Assembly (NCBI GenBank): GCA_000961805.1
Contig: LADV01000010.1
Location: 1-39,499, forward strand
Source of the DNA: Peptococcaceae bacterium BRH_c23
GTDB taxonomy: Bacteria; Bacillota_B; Desulfitobacteriia; Desulfitobacteriales; Desulfitobacteriaceae
DNA: 39,499 nucleotides
Direction of reading: 5' to 3'
Shown here: positions 1 to 11,513 of the stretch, in pieces
How the letters are laid out: the number at the start of each line of letters is the position of its first letter
Position numbering within the stretch: the stretch's first letter is position 1
The notes under the pieces: model-generated
Told to the model about the DNA's origin: nothing
Database searches by the model: none
What the model saw: only the letters and a program-made list of their open reading frames with translations
Translations under genes and position numbers: made by a program

Positions 1-86
1 GCTGAGAAAATCATTCGTCAGAAGCTTGACATGAAGGGTCAAGGAGAGCTCATTGAACAATTCATTCAAGAAGTAGGGGAAATGCA

Positions 87-90
<4 letters not shown>
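1..90 (+). CDS. atpF: ATP synthase F0 subunit b, C-terminal fragment
   Basis: The window opens inside this gene; only the last 29 codons are present, reading AEKIIRQKLDMKGQGELIEQ and ending in TGA at 88-90. The fragment is charged and helical, as expected for the cytoplasmic end of the peripheral stalk subunit b, which binds the delta subunit. Identity rests mainly on position: it directly precedes atpH, and its stop overlaps the atpH start in an ATGA arrangement, so the two are translationally coupled. The upstream part of the gene and the operon promoter lie outside the window. Confidence 0.85.
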
Positions 91-2166
<2,076 letters not shown>

Positions 2167-2190
2167 AATAAAAAGGAGTAGGTGAATGAG

Positions 2191-3036
2191 GTGGCAGGAA
2201 CACAAGATATTCGTCGTCGGATTCGCAGTGTTCGCAATATGCAGCAGATCACAAAGGCGATGAAAATGGTTTCCGCGGCCAAACTCAGAAAAGCCCAACT
2301 AAAACTTAACGCTGCCCGCCCCTATGCTCGCCAATTGCAAGGGGTCTTAGAACGCCTTGCACAGGCTCCAGTGGATGTCCTTCATCCGCTCTTGAAAAAA
2401 AGGCCAGTGCAAAAGGTAGTTTATGTGCTAATAACATCGGACGGTGGTCTTTGCGGAGGGTACAATGCGAACCTCATACGCAAGACTAGTGGGCTGATTT
2501 CTGAATCACAGCAGCCGGTTAAGTTGGTGACTGTAGGCCGCAAAGGTCGAGATTTCTTCCGACGCGGTAAAATTGAGTTTTTGGCTGAGTATACGAAACT
2601 CGGGGATAACCCGAGTTATAACCAAGCCAAAGAGATTGCCCAGGAAGTGGTTCGCCTTTATGAGCAGGGCGAAGCAGATGAGGTGTATATCCTATATACC
2701 GAATTCGTCTCAGCGATGACCCAGAGGCCCTCGCAAATCAAAATCCTTCCGATCGAACAACCTGAAGGGAAACAAGGCAAACAGTACATTTTTGAACCGT
2801 CTGCTGAAGACATTCTAAACAGTCTGTTGCCGAAGTATATTGAAACGCAGATCTTTCGGACGATCTTAGAAGGAAAAGCGAGTGAGCAAGGGGCTCGAAT
2901 GACGGCAATGAGTTCGGCTACGGATAATGCCAAGACTATGATTGATAAGCTGTCGCTGGCGATGAACAGAGCCCGACAAGCAGCGATCACGACAGAAATA
3001 TCCGAAATCGTCTCGGGAGCAGCTTCCTTAGAATAA
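2191..3036 (+). CDS. atpG: ATP synthase F1 subunit gamma
   Basis: This is the central rotor shaft of F1. The N-terminal coiled-coil helix (DIRRRIRSVRNMQQITKAMK) and the C-terminal helix (SSATDNAKTMIDKLSLAMNR) are both present and conserved. I chose GTG at 2191 (281 residues, MAGTQDIRR) because the AGGAG at about 2174-2178 is about 12 bases upstream and the family normally begins a few residues before this helix. An in-frame GTG at 2182 would add three residues but sits only about 3 bases from that ribosome site. It lies between atpA and atpD in the standard order. Confidence 0.95.
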   Translation: MAGTQDIRRRIRSVRNMQQITKAMKMVSAAKLRKAQLKLNAARPYARQLQGVLERLAQAPVDVLHPLLKKRPVQKVVYVLITSDGGLCGGYNANLIRKTSGLISESQQPVKLVTVGRKGRDFFRRGKIEFLAEYTKLGDNPSYNQAKEIAQEVVRLYEQGEADEVYILYTEFVSAMTQRPSQIKILPIEQPEGKQGKQYIFEPSAEDILNSLLPKYIETQIFRTILEGKASEQGARMTAMSSATDNAKTMIDKLSLAMNRARQAAITTEISEIVSGAASLE

Positions 3037-4470
<1,434 letters not shown>

Positions 4471-4473
4471 TCC

Positions 4474-4881
4474 ATGGCAGGAACATTCTCACTCCAAATA
4501 GTCTCTCCTGAAGGGAACGTCTTGAAAGAAGATGTTGAGTTTGTTGTTCTTCCCGGTGGAGCAGGTGAATTAGGGATTTTACCGAATCACTCAGCTTTAA
4601 TCGCGGGACTGGATGTCGGCGTCATACGCTACACAAAAAACGGTGACATCAAACGTGCTGCAATTACGGGCGGGTTTGTTGAAGTCGTTGATAACACAGC
4701 GACAGTCCTTGCGGATACGGCTGAACTGGCTGAAGCAATTGATCTCACTCGTGCTGTAGAGGCCAAAGAGCGAGCTGTGAAGCGCTTGGCGGCGCGGAAC
4801 AATGAAATCGACGTACGTCGCGCGGAGTATGCTTTGCGTCGAGCCGCTGCCCGAATTAGTGCCTCTAGTGACAATAAATAA
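4474..4881 (+). CDS. atpC: ATP synthase F1 subunit epsilon
   Basis: The 135-residue product has the N-terminal beta-sandwich (FSLQIVSPEGNVLKEDVEFV, PGGAGELGILPNHS) and the C-terminal two-helix arm (RAVEAKERAVKRLAARNNEI) of full-length epsilon. In the family it couples rotor to ring and can inhibit ATP hydrolysis. The ATG lies 3 bases after the atpD stop and a strong hairpin terminator begins about 50 bases downstream, so this is the last gene of the operon. Confidence 0.95.
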   Translation: MAGTFSLQIVSPEGNVLKEDVEFVVLPGGAGELGILPNHSALIAGLDVGVIRYTKNGDIKRAAITGGFVEVVDNTATVLADTAELAEAIDLTRAVEAKERAVKRLAARNNEIDVRRAEYALRRAAARISASSDNK

Positions 4882-4933
4882 ACAAAGTACGCTGAAGTAG
4901 ATTCTTTACTAGATCTCTTTAGTAGCCTAACTG

Positions 4934-4980
4934 CATAAACAAGAAAAGGGTCCCTAATTTGGGCCCTTTTCTTGTTTATG
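4934..4980 (+). terminator. Terminator of the ATP synthase operon
   Basis: A perfect 17-base inverted repeat (4934-4950 pairs with 4964-4980) begins 53 bases after the atpC stop. The stem is G/C-rich at the top and A/T-rich at the base, so the 3' arm itself carries T tracts. It could work in both directions. Confidence 0.85.
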
Positions 4981-5083
4981 CTAGGGGTCTTGCTAGAGCT
5001 TGGCACCAGCAAAATCGTGTTATTAAACTCAGGCTTTCACTAAAGAAAAAAATAAACTCAGGGTATGTTAGCTTTCTCACTAT

Positions 5084-5111
5084 TTGGTAAAACTAAAGTT
5101 AAGCTTATAGT
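5084..5111 (+). promoter_or_regulatory. Possible sigma-A promoter for ywmB
   Basis: TTGGTA (5084-5089), a 16-base spacer and TATAGT (5106-5111) form a weak vegetative-type promoter. The -10 box touches the ATG at 5112, so transcription from it would exclude that codon. This supports the ATG at 5130 as the ywmB start. Confidence 0.35.
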
Positions 5112-5129
5112 ATGAGAAAGAGGCCTCAG

Positions 5130-5795
5130 ATGTTTATGGGTTTAACACTGCCGCAATTCCATTTAGCCAGAAAAGGTGTATTATTAATAGTAATAGGTTG
5201 CCTTATGCTTATCGGATTTAAGTCTTGGGTTATTGAGGGAGTCTTGCAAAGCAATCAGCCAGTACATTCATCAACTACAGCAGCACCTTTGTTACTTAAT
5301 AACGGAATGGTGCAGGCACAGGAAGCCGAGGTTAGTATCATACTCTGGTCTGAGGATGGAACAATACCCATTGAACTATGGACACAACGTCCGATGCCAG
5401 ATTGGAAATGGTCTCATGAAGAACAGCTGACAAAACGTGGGAATAGCGCGGCGACGCTAACTGGACATCGGGTTATTGATAAAACTGAAGAAAGAATGTT
5501 ATATACTTGGTATACGACGATCTCTCCGATTCTTGCTAAAGAAGGTGTAAAAATCTATTTGGATGAACGGATTCCTGAGGCGATCGATATTTCAGGCTAT
5601 TTATGTCAATCTAATACCCTTCCATCTCAATGGTTCCTTCTAGATAATATGGTTTCGATCGCAGGGTACCAGAGCAATATAGGTACGAGCGTCATGGCTG
5701 GACAAGACAAGATAAATATTCAACTTCTTAGCCGAGGGCAAAATACTGATGGACAGACTGTTTTAGCGATTCCAGCGCTCCTAAAAGAATTCTAG
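5130..5795 (+). CDS. ywmB: YwmB family protein (TATA-box-binding-like fold)
   Basis: The product has a hydrophobic N-terminal segment (GVLLIVIGCLMLIGFKSWVI), indicating a membrane anchor or signal, then a soluble extracytoplasmic part of about 170 residues. Identification as YwmB/DUF1779 rests on length, topology and position: in Bacillus subtilis ywmB also lies just upstream of murAA and spoIID. The family's molecular role is unknown. I chose ATG 5130 because AAAGAGG lies 6 bases upstream; ATG 5112 would add six residues but lacks a ribosome site and abuts a candidate -10 box. Sequence identity to characterised members looks low, so the family call is moderate. Confidence 0.7.
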   Translation: MFMGLTLPQFHLARKGVLLIVIGCLMLIGFKSWVIEGVLQSNQPVHSSTTAAPLLLNNGMVQAQEAEVSIILWSEDGTIPIELWTQRPMPDWKWSHEEQLTKRGNSAATLTGHRVIDKTEERMLYTWYTTISPILAKEGVKIYLDERIPEAIDISGYLCQSNTLPSQWFLLDNMVSIAGYQSNIGTSVMAGQDKINIQLLSRGQNTDGQTVLAIPALLKEF

Positions 5796-5903
5796 AACCA
5801 GCTGGAGAAAAAAGTCGAAATTAAGCAGGAAAAATGGCCTAGCAAAGAGAATATTAACAAGTCGGAAAAATAATCAAAATAGGAAATAATAAAGATAAGA
5901 AAC

Positions 5904-6111
5904 TTGGCTGGCGCCAAGCCTTAGCGAAGGGGATCTCATCTCGCCAACGGCACCTTGCCATCTTGGCGATGGTCCCTAAAATCGCCATCACTGCGCTCCA
6001 ACCTCGAACATCTTTGTTCGAGTCAGAGCTGTGTTCTAGATTCGAACATCCAATTCGAGTCTCGGCCAGAGGCTGCCAAGTTGCACTAAAGTTATACTTT
6101 CTGACTAGTAC
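5904..6111. repeat. Palindrome-rich intergenic repeat before murA
   Basis: The 339-base gap between ywmB and murA contains no gene but many short inverted repeats: CTTGGC/GCCAAG (5904-5919), a perfect 8-base stem CTCGAACA/TGTTCGAG (6003-6022), and TGTTC/GAACA (6032-6048). Two blocks recur in the gap before the S41 protease: GTTCTAGATTCGAACA at 6033-6048 matches 37578-37593 at 15 of 16 bases, and 6091-6111 matches 37660-37680 at 18 of 21. It looks like a dispersed modular repeat. Confidence 0.7.
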
Positions 6112-6134
6112 TGAACAGGGGGTGTCTTCAGAAT

Positions 6135-7385
6135 TTGAGTAAGCTCACAATTACAGGCGGCAAACCGCTTGAAGGAACAATCACAGTGAGTGGGGCCAAG
6201 AATGCTGTCCTTCCAATAATAGCGGCAAGTTTACTCTGTGCCGAACCCATTCAACTGGATGACGCTCCAGATTTGTTAGATGTTAACATAATGAATCGAG
6301 TTATATCGGCATTGGGTGCAAAGGTAGAGCGGAAAGGCTCAACTCTTTACATCCAAGCCCAAGAGATAGATTGTATTGAGGCACCCTACGACCTTGTATC
6401 TCAAATGAGAGCGTCTATTGTTACTATGGGACCGCTACTTGCCCGTAAAGGTCATGTTCGTATTTCGCATCCTGGGGGCTGTGCCATTGGATCCCGCCCA
6501 ATAAATTGGCATTTGAAGGGTTTAGAGGCTTTAGGGGCAGAGGTCAAAATGGATCATGGGTTTTTAGATGTTTCTACTAAGGGTTTAAAAGGTACTCGTA
6601 TATATCTGGATTACCCTAGCGTGGGAGCTACTCAAAATATAATGATGGCAGCTTCTATGGCCCAAGGAACAACTTTGATTGAGAATGCAGCACAAGAACC
6701 CGAGATTGTCGATTTGGCAACGTTTCTGAACGAGATGGGTGGAAAGGTGCGTGGTGCAGGTACCAGTATTATCCACATAGAAGGGGTTCGTGAATTCCAT
6801 GGTACTACTCATACAGTCATTCCTGATCGTATCGAAGCTGGAAGTTTTCTGCTCCTAGCAGCGGCAACTGGAGGAGACGTCTTAGTTCAAAATGTGATTG
6901 CGGATCATCTTAAGCCCTTAATTGCCAAAATGGAGGAAGCAGGAATCCGCATGGTGGAAGAAGGAGACGGTATACGGATAAGGGGAGATGGAATATACAA
7001 TTCAGTCGACATTAAAACTCAGGTTCACCCCGGTTTTCCCACGGATCTTCAGGCTCCCTTTATGGCATTTCTGACTAGAGCAAGAGGCACAGGGTTAATT
7101 ACTGAAACTGTTTTTGAAAACCGCTTTATGCATGTCGATGAGCTAAAACGTATGGGAGCGGATATCAAGATTGAGGGTCGGAGCGCCATTGTTCAAGGGA
7201 TTCAGCGCATAAATGCAGCACCTGTTACGGCGACAGACTTGCGGGCAGGAGCCGCCTTAATCCTGGCAGCCTTAACCGCGGAAGGGACGACAGATATTCG
7301 AGGGATTCATCACATTGATCGAGGTTACGAGAAAGTGGAGGAGAAGCTCTCGCGCCTGGGAGCCAATATTACACGCGCGGATTAG
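6135..7385 (+). CDS. murA: UDP-N-acetylglucosamine 1-carboxyvinyltransferase
   Basis: MurA transfers enolpyruvate from PEP to UDP-GlcNAc, the first committed step of peptidoglycan synthesis, in the cytoplasm. The 416-residue product carries the active-site loop GGCAIGSRP with the catalytic, fosfomycin-reactive cysteine at 116, plus the N-terminal GAKNAVLPI and C-terminal DLRAGAALILA signatures. The start is TTG at 6135, preceded by GGGGGTG about 11 bases upstream; no ATG is available in this part of the frame. Position after ywmB and before spoIID corresponds to B. subtilis murAA. A terminator follows directly. Confidence 0.97.
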   Translation: MSKLTITGGKPLEGTITVSGAKNAVLPIIAASLLCAEPIQLDDAPDLLDVNIMNRVISALGAKVERKGSTLYIQAQEIDCIEAPYDLVSQMRASIVTMGPLLARKGHVRISHPGGCAIGSRPINWHLKGLEALGAEVKMDHGFLDVSTKGLKGTRIYLDYPSVGATQNIMMAASMAQGTTLIENAAQEPEIVDLATFLNEMGGKVRGAGTSIIHIEGVREFHGTTHTVIPDRIEAGSFLLLAAATGGDVLVQNVIADHLKPLIAKMEEAGIRMVEEGDGIRIRGDGIYNSVDIKTQVHPGFPTDLQAPFMAFLTRARGTGLITETVFENRFMHVDELKRMGADIKIEGRSAIVQGIQRINAAPVTATDLRAGAALILAALTAEGTTDIRGIHHIDRGYEKVEEKLSRLGANITRAD

Positions 7386-7395
7386 GGGTAAAATG

Positions 7396-7443
7396 AAAGA
7401 ACAAGAAGTAGATTATTCGATTATTCTACTCTTGTTCTTTTTG
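7396..7443 (+). terminator. Terminator after murA
   Basis: AAAGAACAAGA pairs with TCTTGTTCTTT, with a further GTAGA/TCTAC pairing inside, and a short T tract follows. It starts 11 bases after the murA stop and separates murA from the sporulation gene spoIID. Confidence 0.85.
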
Positions 7444-7456
7444 TATTCCTAGTATG

Positions 7457-7485
7457 CCATATTCCATAATCCTTCTGCATAGATT
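7457..7485 (+). promoter_or_regulatory. Candidate sigma-E promoter of spoIID
   Basis: CCATATT (7457-7463), a 14-base spacer and CATAGATT (7478-7485) resemble the mother-cell sigma-E consensus (KMATATT, 14-15, CATACAMT) with three mismatches. spoIID is under sigma-E control in B. subtilis, so the position is as expected. The match is by eye only. Confidence 0.45.
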
Positions 7486-7517
7486 TAAGCAAATGCTTGT
7501 ACCGCAGGAGGGCTATT

Positions 7518-8459
7518 ATGAAAAAAGAATGGGTTTGGCTCATTGCACTATCACTATGTATTATTTTTATAATACCCTGGAGTGTTGTACGTTGGCAAAC
7601 AGAGCAGGAATTAGAGAATGATGTGCAAATACGGGTTTTGATGCCCAATGGAGGGGTTGAAACACTCTCACTTGAGGATTATCTCATAGGCGTGGTTGCT
7701 GCAGAGATGCCTGCCGAATTTGAGGTCGAAGCCCTAAAAGCTCAAGCAATTGCAGCCCGGACCTATGCTGCAAAAAAGTTAAGCCAAAATAAACTAATCG
7801 ATGCGAACTATGATGTAGATACGACGGTACTAACACAGGTATGGTTATCTGATACTCAGATGAAGAATCATTGGGGATGGCTTAACTACTGGAGGTATCG
7901 GAGTAAATTAGAAAAGGTTGTTGTGGCTACGCGTGCGCTGGTTCTCGTATCAAAAGGGGAATATATCGATGCTCTTTACCATAGTAGTAGTGGAAGAAAG
8001 CCCACTGAACGGTCGGAAGAAGTATGGAATTCATCCCGTGACTATTTGCAAAATGTTAGTTCGGGTGAAGAAGATCCACAACGTTATGTCAAAACAGTGA
8101 CCTGGACACCTCAGGAACTTTATAAGAAACTGGGAATTAAAGATTTACCGAGAGCTTTTACTTCAGGGGATTTCCAAACTATAGGTCGAACGTCGGCCGG
8201 AAGAGTAAAAAGCGTACGAGTGTTGGGAAGAGTCTATCAAACGACCCAACTCCGTACCTTAATGGGACTCTCGTCAACAGATTTAGAATGGGTTGTACAA
8301 CCAGATCGCCTGACAATCACGACATATGGTAACGGACATGCAGTGGGAATGTCACAGTGGGGAGCCAACGATTTAGCCAAAAACAATAGCAATGCGGAGG
8401 AAATACTGGCTCATTATTATCCAGGAACAAAGCTAATGAAGTTAGGTTATATGCAGTAA
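7518..8459 (+). CDS. spoIID: Stage II sporulation protein D (lytic transglycosylase)
   Basis: SpoIID cleaves peptidoglycan glycan strands during engulfment, working in the mother-cell membrane with SpoIIM and SpoIIP. The 313-residue product has an N-terminal membrane anchor (about residues 5-21), the AAEMPAEFEVEALKAQAIAA block containing the catalytic glutamate region, an ALYHSSSG segment and the C-terminal GNGHAVGMSQWGA signature. ATG 7518 is preferred over the upstream TTG 7497 because GGAGGG lies 6 bases before it. Neighbours murA and spoIIQ match the order in other spore formers. Confidence 0.93.
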   Translation: MKKEWVWLIALSLCIIFIIPWSVVRWQTEQELENDVQIRVLMPNGGVETLSLEDYLIGVVAAEMPAEFEVEALKAQAIAARTYAAKKLSQNKLIDANYDVDTTVLTQVWLSDTQMKNHWGWLNYWRYRSKLEKVVVATRALVLVSKGEYIDALYHSSSGRKPTERSEEVWNSSRDYLQNVSSGEEDPQRYVKTVTWTPQELYKKLGIKDLPRAFTSGDFQTIGRTSAGRVKSVRVLGRVYQTTQLRTLMGLSSTDLEWVVQPDRLTITTYGNGHAVGMSQWGANDLAKNNSNAEEILAHYYPGTKLMKLGYMQ

Positions 8460-8493
8460 ACTTTCTAACTACAATAGTATTGAGGATACTGGT

Positions 8494-9243
8494 TTGTCTA
8501 AAAAAATATTATTGGGCAAGGCTAGTATAGAGGTGAGTCAATTGAAAAATCGTAAACTTTCTACAAGCGGGGTTTTAGTTTGGAGCTTTTTCATTCTTAT
8601 AGGGAGCTTAATTGTATACATAGGATATCGAAGTACACTGTCAGAATCTGTCCATAATAGGTCGCCAATAACTAATCAAGTAGCTCGAGCCGTGTCAGTC
8701 AATGCAGTTCCGAATACAGGAACTGCAGGAGAAAACGAACTATTGCAAAGTGAGACGGAAGACCGCCCAAATATCAACCAAGAAGATCAAGAAACACAGA
8801 AAGAGTTAATGCTTGTATATGGGGAGAATAATAATGAAAAGGTTTGGGGACTAAAGGATGCACCTTGTCCAGTAAATGGAAATGTCTTGCGAGGAATCGG
8901 TAATTATTATTCTGAGTCTTTTGGGGATTATCACTTTCATGCAGGTGTTGATTACGCAGTATTAGAAGGAACCGTGATTCGGGCTACGCAAGGAGGAAAA
9001 GTTACCTTTTCAGGGTTGGATCCTTTACTTGGTCAAAAAGTAACTCTAGACTGCGGAGAAGGTTGGTCGGTCACATACGGCGGACTAGATAACCTTCGGG
9101 TTAAAGTAGGGGAAACGGTAGAGGCACATGATGCGCTAGGTCAAGTGGGATTGTATCCGGGAGCGGAAGGGGTTAGTGATCAACCACAACTTCATTATGA
9201 ACTATGGCATGAGAATGAAATTCAAAGGCCTGAGCACAATTAA
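8494..9243 (+). CDS. spoIIQ: SpoIIQ-like M23/LytM protein with degenerate metal site
   Basis: The 249-residue product has a short cytoplasmic N-terminus, one transmembrane helix (GVLVWSFFILIGSLIVYIGY), a low-complexity Asn/Glu/Gln linker and a C-terminal LytM domain. This is the layout of SpoIIQ, the forespore half of the SpoIIQ-SpoIIIAH channel, and it follows spoIID as in B. subtilis. In the zinc site the first motif is intact (HAGVD, His149 and Asp153), but the second motif HxH reads QLH, with Gln232 in place of the first histidine. It is therefore probably not an active endopeptidase. The start is uncertain: TTG 8494 has GAGGAT upstream, while TTG 8542 with GAGGTGA before it would give a shorter tail. 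Confidence 0.82.
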   Translation: MSKKILLGKASIEVSQLKNRKLSTSGVLVWSFFILIGSLIVYIGYRSTLSESVHNRSPITNQVARAVSVNAVPNTGTAGENELLQSETEDRPNINQEDQETQKELMLVYGENNNEKVWGLKDAPCPVNGNVLRGIGNYYSESFGDYHFHAGVDYAVLEGTVIRATQGGKVTFSGLDPLLGQKVTLDCGEGWSVTYGGLDNLRVKVGETVEAHDALGQVGLYPGAEGVSDQPQLHYELWHENEIQRPEHN

Positions 9244-9266
9244 CCGACGGAAGACCGTCGGTTATT
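9242..9266. terminator. Terminator between spoIIQ and convergent RNase J gene
   Basis: A perfect 9-base stem, AACCGACGG/CCGTCGGTT, with an AAGA loop begins at the spoIIQ stop codon. The T tract is short on either strand. It sits between convergent genes and could serve both. Confidence 0.7.
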
Positions 9267-9337
9267 GTATGTAGTATCAGAACGGTCTCTATTTATTGAT
9301 TAGACTCATTCTGTACAAGCGATGTCTCGTCGAGTTA

Positions 9338-10999
9338 TTAAACTTCTTGAAAAATCGGAATTATCATGGGACGCCTCTTGGTCTTATTATAAAGTTGTCT
9401 GCTCACTGCATCCCTAACGTGATTTTGTAAAATGTGTGTTTCACGAATACCATTCTGAAAACCTCTAGCTATGGTCTGTCTAGTGATTGCTTTTACCTCA
9501 TCGAGCATTAAGTTGGACTCTCGAACATAGACAAAACCACGAGTGACAACATCTGGTCCCGCTAATATGGTGGAAGTTGCGCTATTGAGTGCCAAAATGA
9601 TGATCAAGATTCCATCTTGGGATAAGAGCGTTCGGTCTTTCATAACACTATTTCCTATATCCCCGATTCCCAAGCCATCAATAAAAATTCGCCCGGCTAT
9701 CACATTATCAGCTAGCCTTGCCCCATGACGAGTAAACTCGATAACATTGCCAATCTCGGCAACAAACGTATTTTCGCGTGGAATCCCTAGTTGCGCAGCT
9801 AGTTCAGCATGTTTCATAAGCATGCGGTATTCTCCGTGGACAGGTATAAAGTACTTAGGTTTTACCATGCTGATCAGTAGTTTAAGCTCTTCTTGGCTGG
9901 CGTGACCAGAAACATGCATCTCCGAGACGGATTCATAGATGACTTTGGCCCCTAACTTGAAGAGCTGATCAATATTGCGAGAGACTGCTTTTTCATTTCC
10001 AGGGATGGGAGAAGCTGATAGAATCACTGTATCTCCTGGATAAATGGAAATCTGACGATGGCTATGGGCCGCCATGCGGGTTAGTGCAGCCATCGGCTCG
10101 CCCTGACTACCTGTCGTAAGGATGCATACTTGATCGGCAGGTAAACGCATGGCCTCGTCGACGTCAATGAGAGTACCTTCTGGGACATCGAGATACCCAA
10201 GCTCTGAGGCTATGTCAACAACATTGATCATGCTTCTACCGACAGTAGCGACTTTGCGATGGTATTTGAAGGCGGCGGAGATCGCTTGCTGAAGCCGATT
10301 GACATTAGAGGCAAAACTGGCGAAAATAATGCGCCCCTCAGCATCCGCGAAGGCCTTGTCAATGTTTTCTCCTACAACTCGCTCAGACTGTGTAAATCCT
10401 GGGCGTTCAACATTCGTACTGTCAGACATCAGGCAAAGAACTCCGTTATCCCCAAGTTCTGAAAACTTTGGTAAGTCAAGGACCCCCCCGCTCACCGGGG
10501 TATGATCCAGTTTAAAATCGCCAGAGTGAACGATGGTTCCTAGAGGGGAATGAATAGCCAAACCAACAGCGCCAGGGATGCTATGGCTGACATTTATAAA
10601 GTCTACGCTGAACGAACCTAGTTTTATAGTATCTCGGGGCTGAATTACCTGGGTGGTTACTTGTCCCAATTTAGCTTCAGTTAGTTTGTATTGAATTAAA
10701 CCGATTGCAAGACGTGTTCCGTAAATAGGAACGTTCAAATGTCTCAATAAATAGGGTAGTCCCCCGATATGATCCTCATGACCATGAGTAATTAGGATTC
10801 CCAGGATCAGGTCTTTGTTCTCAATGAGGTAAGTATAATCTGGGATAACGAGGTCGACTCCTAACATATCATCGTCAGGAAACGCTAGACCCGCATCGAT
10901 TATCAAGATCTGATTGTTATAGCGGATGGCGGTTGTATTCTTTCCGATTTCCCCGAGTCCACCGAGGGGAATAATTTGTAGTTTGCTTTCGTTGGTCAA
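9338..10999 (-). CDS. rnj: Ribonuclease J
   Basis: RNase J is a metallo-beta-lactamase/beta-CASP ribonuclease with 5'-3' exonuclease and endonuclease activity in mRNA decay and rRNA maturation. The 553-residue product has the zinc-binding motif HGHEDHIGG (His72, His74, Asp76, His77), the beta-CASP domain (TGSQGEPMAAL, MHVSGHAS) and the C-terminal RNase J domain. The start is TTG at 10999 with AGGAGG 9 bases upstream on this strand. It is the only minus-strand gene in the first 16 kb and converges on spoIIQ. Whether it is the J1 or J2 type cannot be told here, since only one copy is in view. Confidence 0.95.
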   Translation of the reverse strand: MTNESKLQIIPLGGLGEIGKNTTAIRYNNQILIIDAGLAFPDDDMLGVDLVIPDYTYLIENKDLILGILITHGHEDHIGGLPYLLRHLNVPIYGTRLAIGLIQYKLTEAKLGQVTTQVIQPRDTIKLGSFSVDFINVSHSIPGAVGLAIHSPLGTIVHSGDFKLDHTPVSGGVLDLPKFSELGDNGVLCLMSDSTNVERPGFTQSERVVGENIDKAFADAEGRIIFASFASNVNRLQQAISAAFKYHRKVATVGRSMINVVDIASELGYLDVPEGTLIDVDEAMRLPADQVCILTTGSQGEPMAALTRMAAHSHRQISIYPGDTVILSASPIPGNEKAVSRNIDQLFKLGAKVIYESVSEMHVSGHASQEELKLLISMVKPKYFIPVHGEYRMLMKHAELAAQLGIPRENTFVAEIGNVIEFTRHGARLADNVIAGRIFIDGLGIGDIGNSVMKDRTLLSQDGILIIILALNSATSTILAGPDVVTRGFVYVRESNLMLDEVKAITRQTIARGFQNGIRETHILQNHVRDAVSRQLYNKTKRRPMIIPIFQEV

Positions 11000-11054
11000 G
11001 AAATAGTACCTCCTGCTAAAAATTTGACTCTCTGCCTTCTCGAAGGTGAATTCT

Positions 11055-11147
11055 AGTCACTTTGGGCTCCTAATAAAAAGGGACAGCTACGCATTTAACA
11101 AGCCAGGTGACGGAACACCGACCTTGTTAGTGCTACTTATCCCTACT
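11055..11147 (-). promoter_or_regulatory. Structured element in the RNase J leader, flanked by direct repeats
   Basis: Read on the minus strand, AGGGATA (11138-11144) pairs with TGTCCCT (11079-11085) at the base, TAACAAG pairs with CTTGTTA (11123-11129 with 11096-11102), and GGTG pairs with CACC at the tip; the element then runs into five T residues. It lies about 75 bases before the RNase J start. An 11-base direct repeat, AGGTGAATTCT, flanks it at 11044-11054 and 11148-11158. It may be a leader terminator or attenuator, or a small mobile insertion. Confidence 0.45.
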
Positions 11148-11158
11148 AGGTGAATTCT

Positions 11159-11406
11159 TATGTGTCATCTGTCTAATCCCTATAAAACCCCTCGATAGAG
11201 GTTATTAGGAAGCTTATAAGAATACGTAAAAATACAAACGCCCACGGTATTTAAAGGTATTCTTAAGGAGTATCATGTCCGTCCGAACCCAATCAATAAT
11301 CTTACTATATCGTATTGAAATAGTATGTGCAAGATTTTTGCCAGAAGTTGTCCTAGGAAGTGTGCGCTTAAGGGCCTGTCCCTACTAACGCTGTCAGATA
11401 TCAACC
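11159..11406. other. Intergenic stretch without a convincing gene
   Basis: Between the RNase J leader and the HEPN/MNT module I see no convincing gene. The one possible short frame is ATG 11275 (SVRTQSIILLYRIEIVCARF...), about 37 codons with AAGGAG 5 bases upstream, but nothing supports its being real. The segment must hold the RNase J promoter on the minus strand, which I could not place. Confidence 0.4.
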
Positions 11407-11435
11407 TTGAATATATACCATATTTAGGATAAAAT
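11407..11435 (+). promoter_or_regulatory. Likely sigma-A promoter of the HEPN/MNT module
   Basis: TTGAAT (11407-11412) and TAAAAT (11430-11435) are separated by 17 bases, about 80 bases before the first gene of the module. The pair appears to have its own promoter, independent of neighbouring housekeeping genes. Confidence 0.5.
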
Positions 11436-11513
11436 AAATCAAGATGAAAGGGTGGAATTTTAAAGAGATCAAGTATTAGCTAAGAATTTTCAATTAAGGT
11501 AGGTGAGAAACTT

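Noticed and set aside
6769..6777. Another TTATCCACA nonamer.
   Set aside because: Single copy inside the murA coding sequence, with no second box nearby; expected by chance.
11275..11388. A 37-codon small gene before the HEPN/MNT module.
   Set aside because: It has a plausible ribosome site, but the translation shows no domain or clear topology, and the promoter I see for the module lies downstream.
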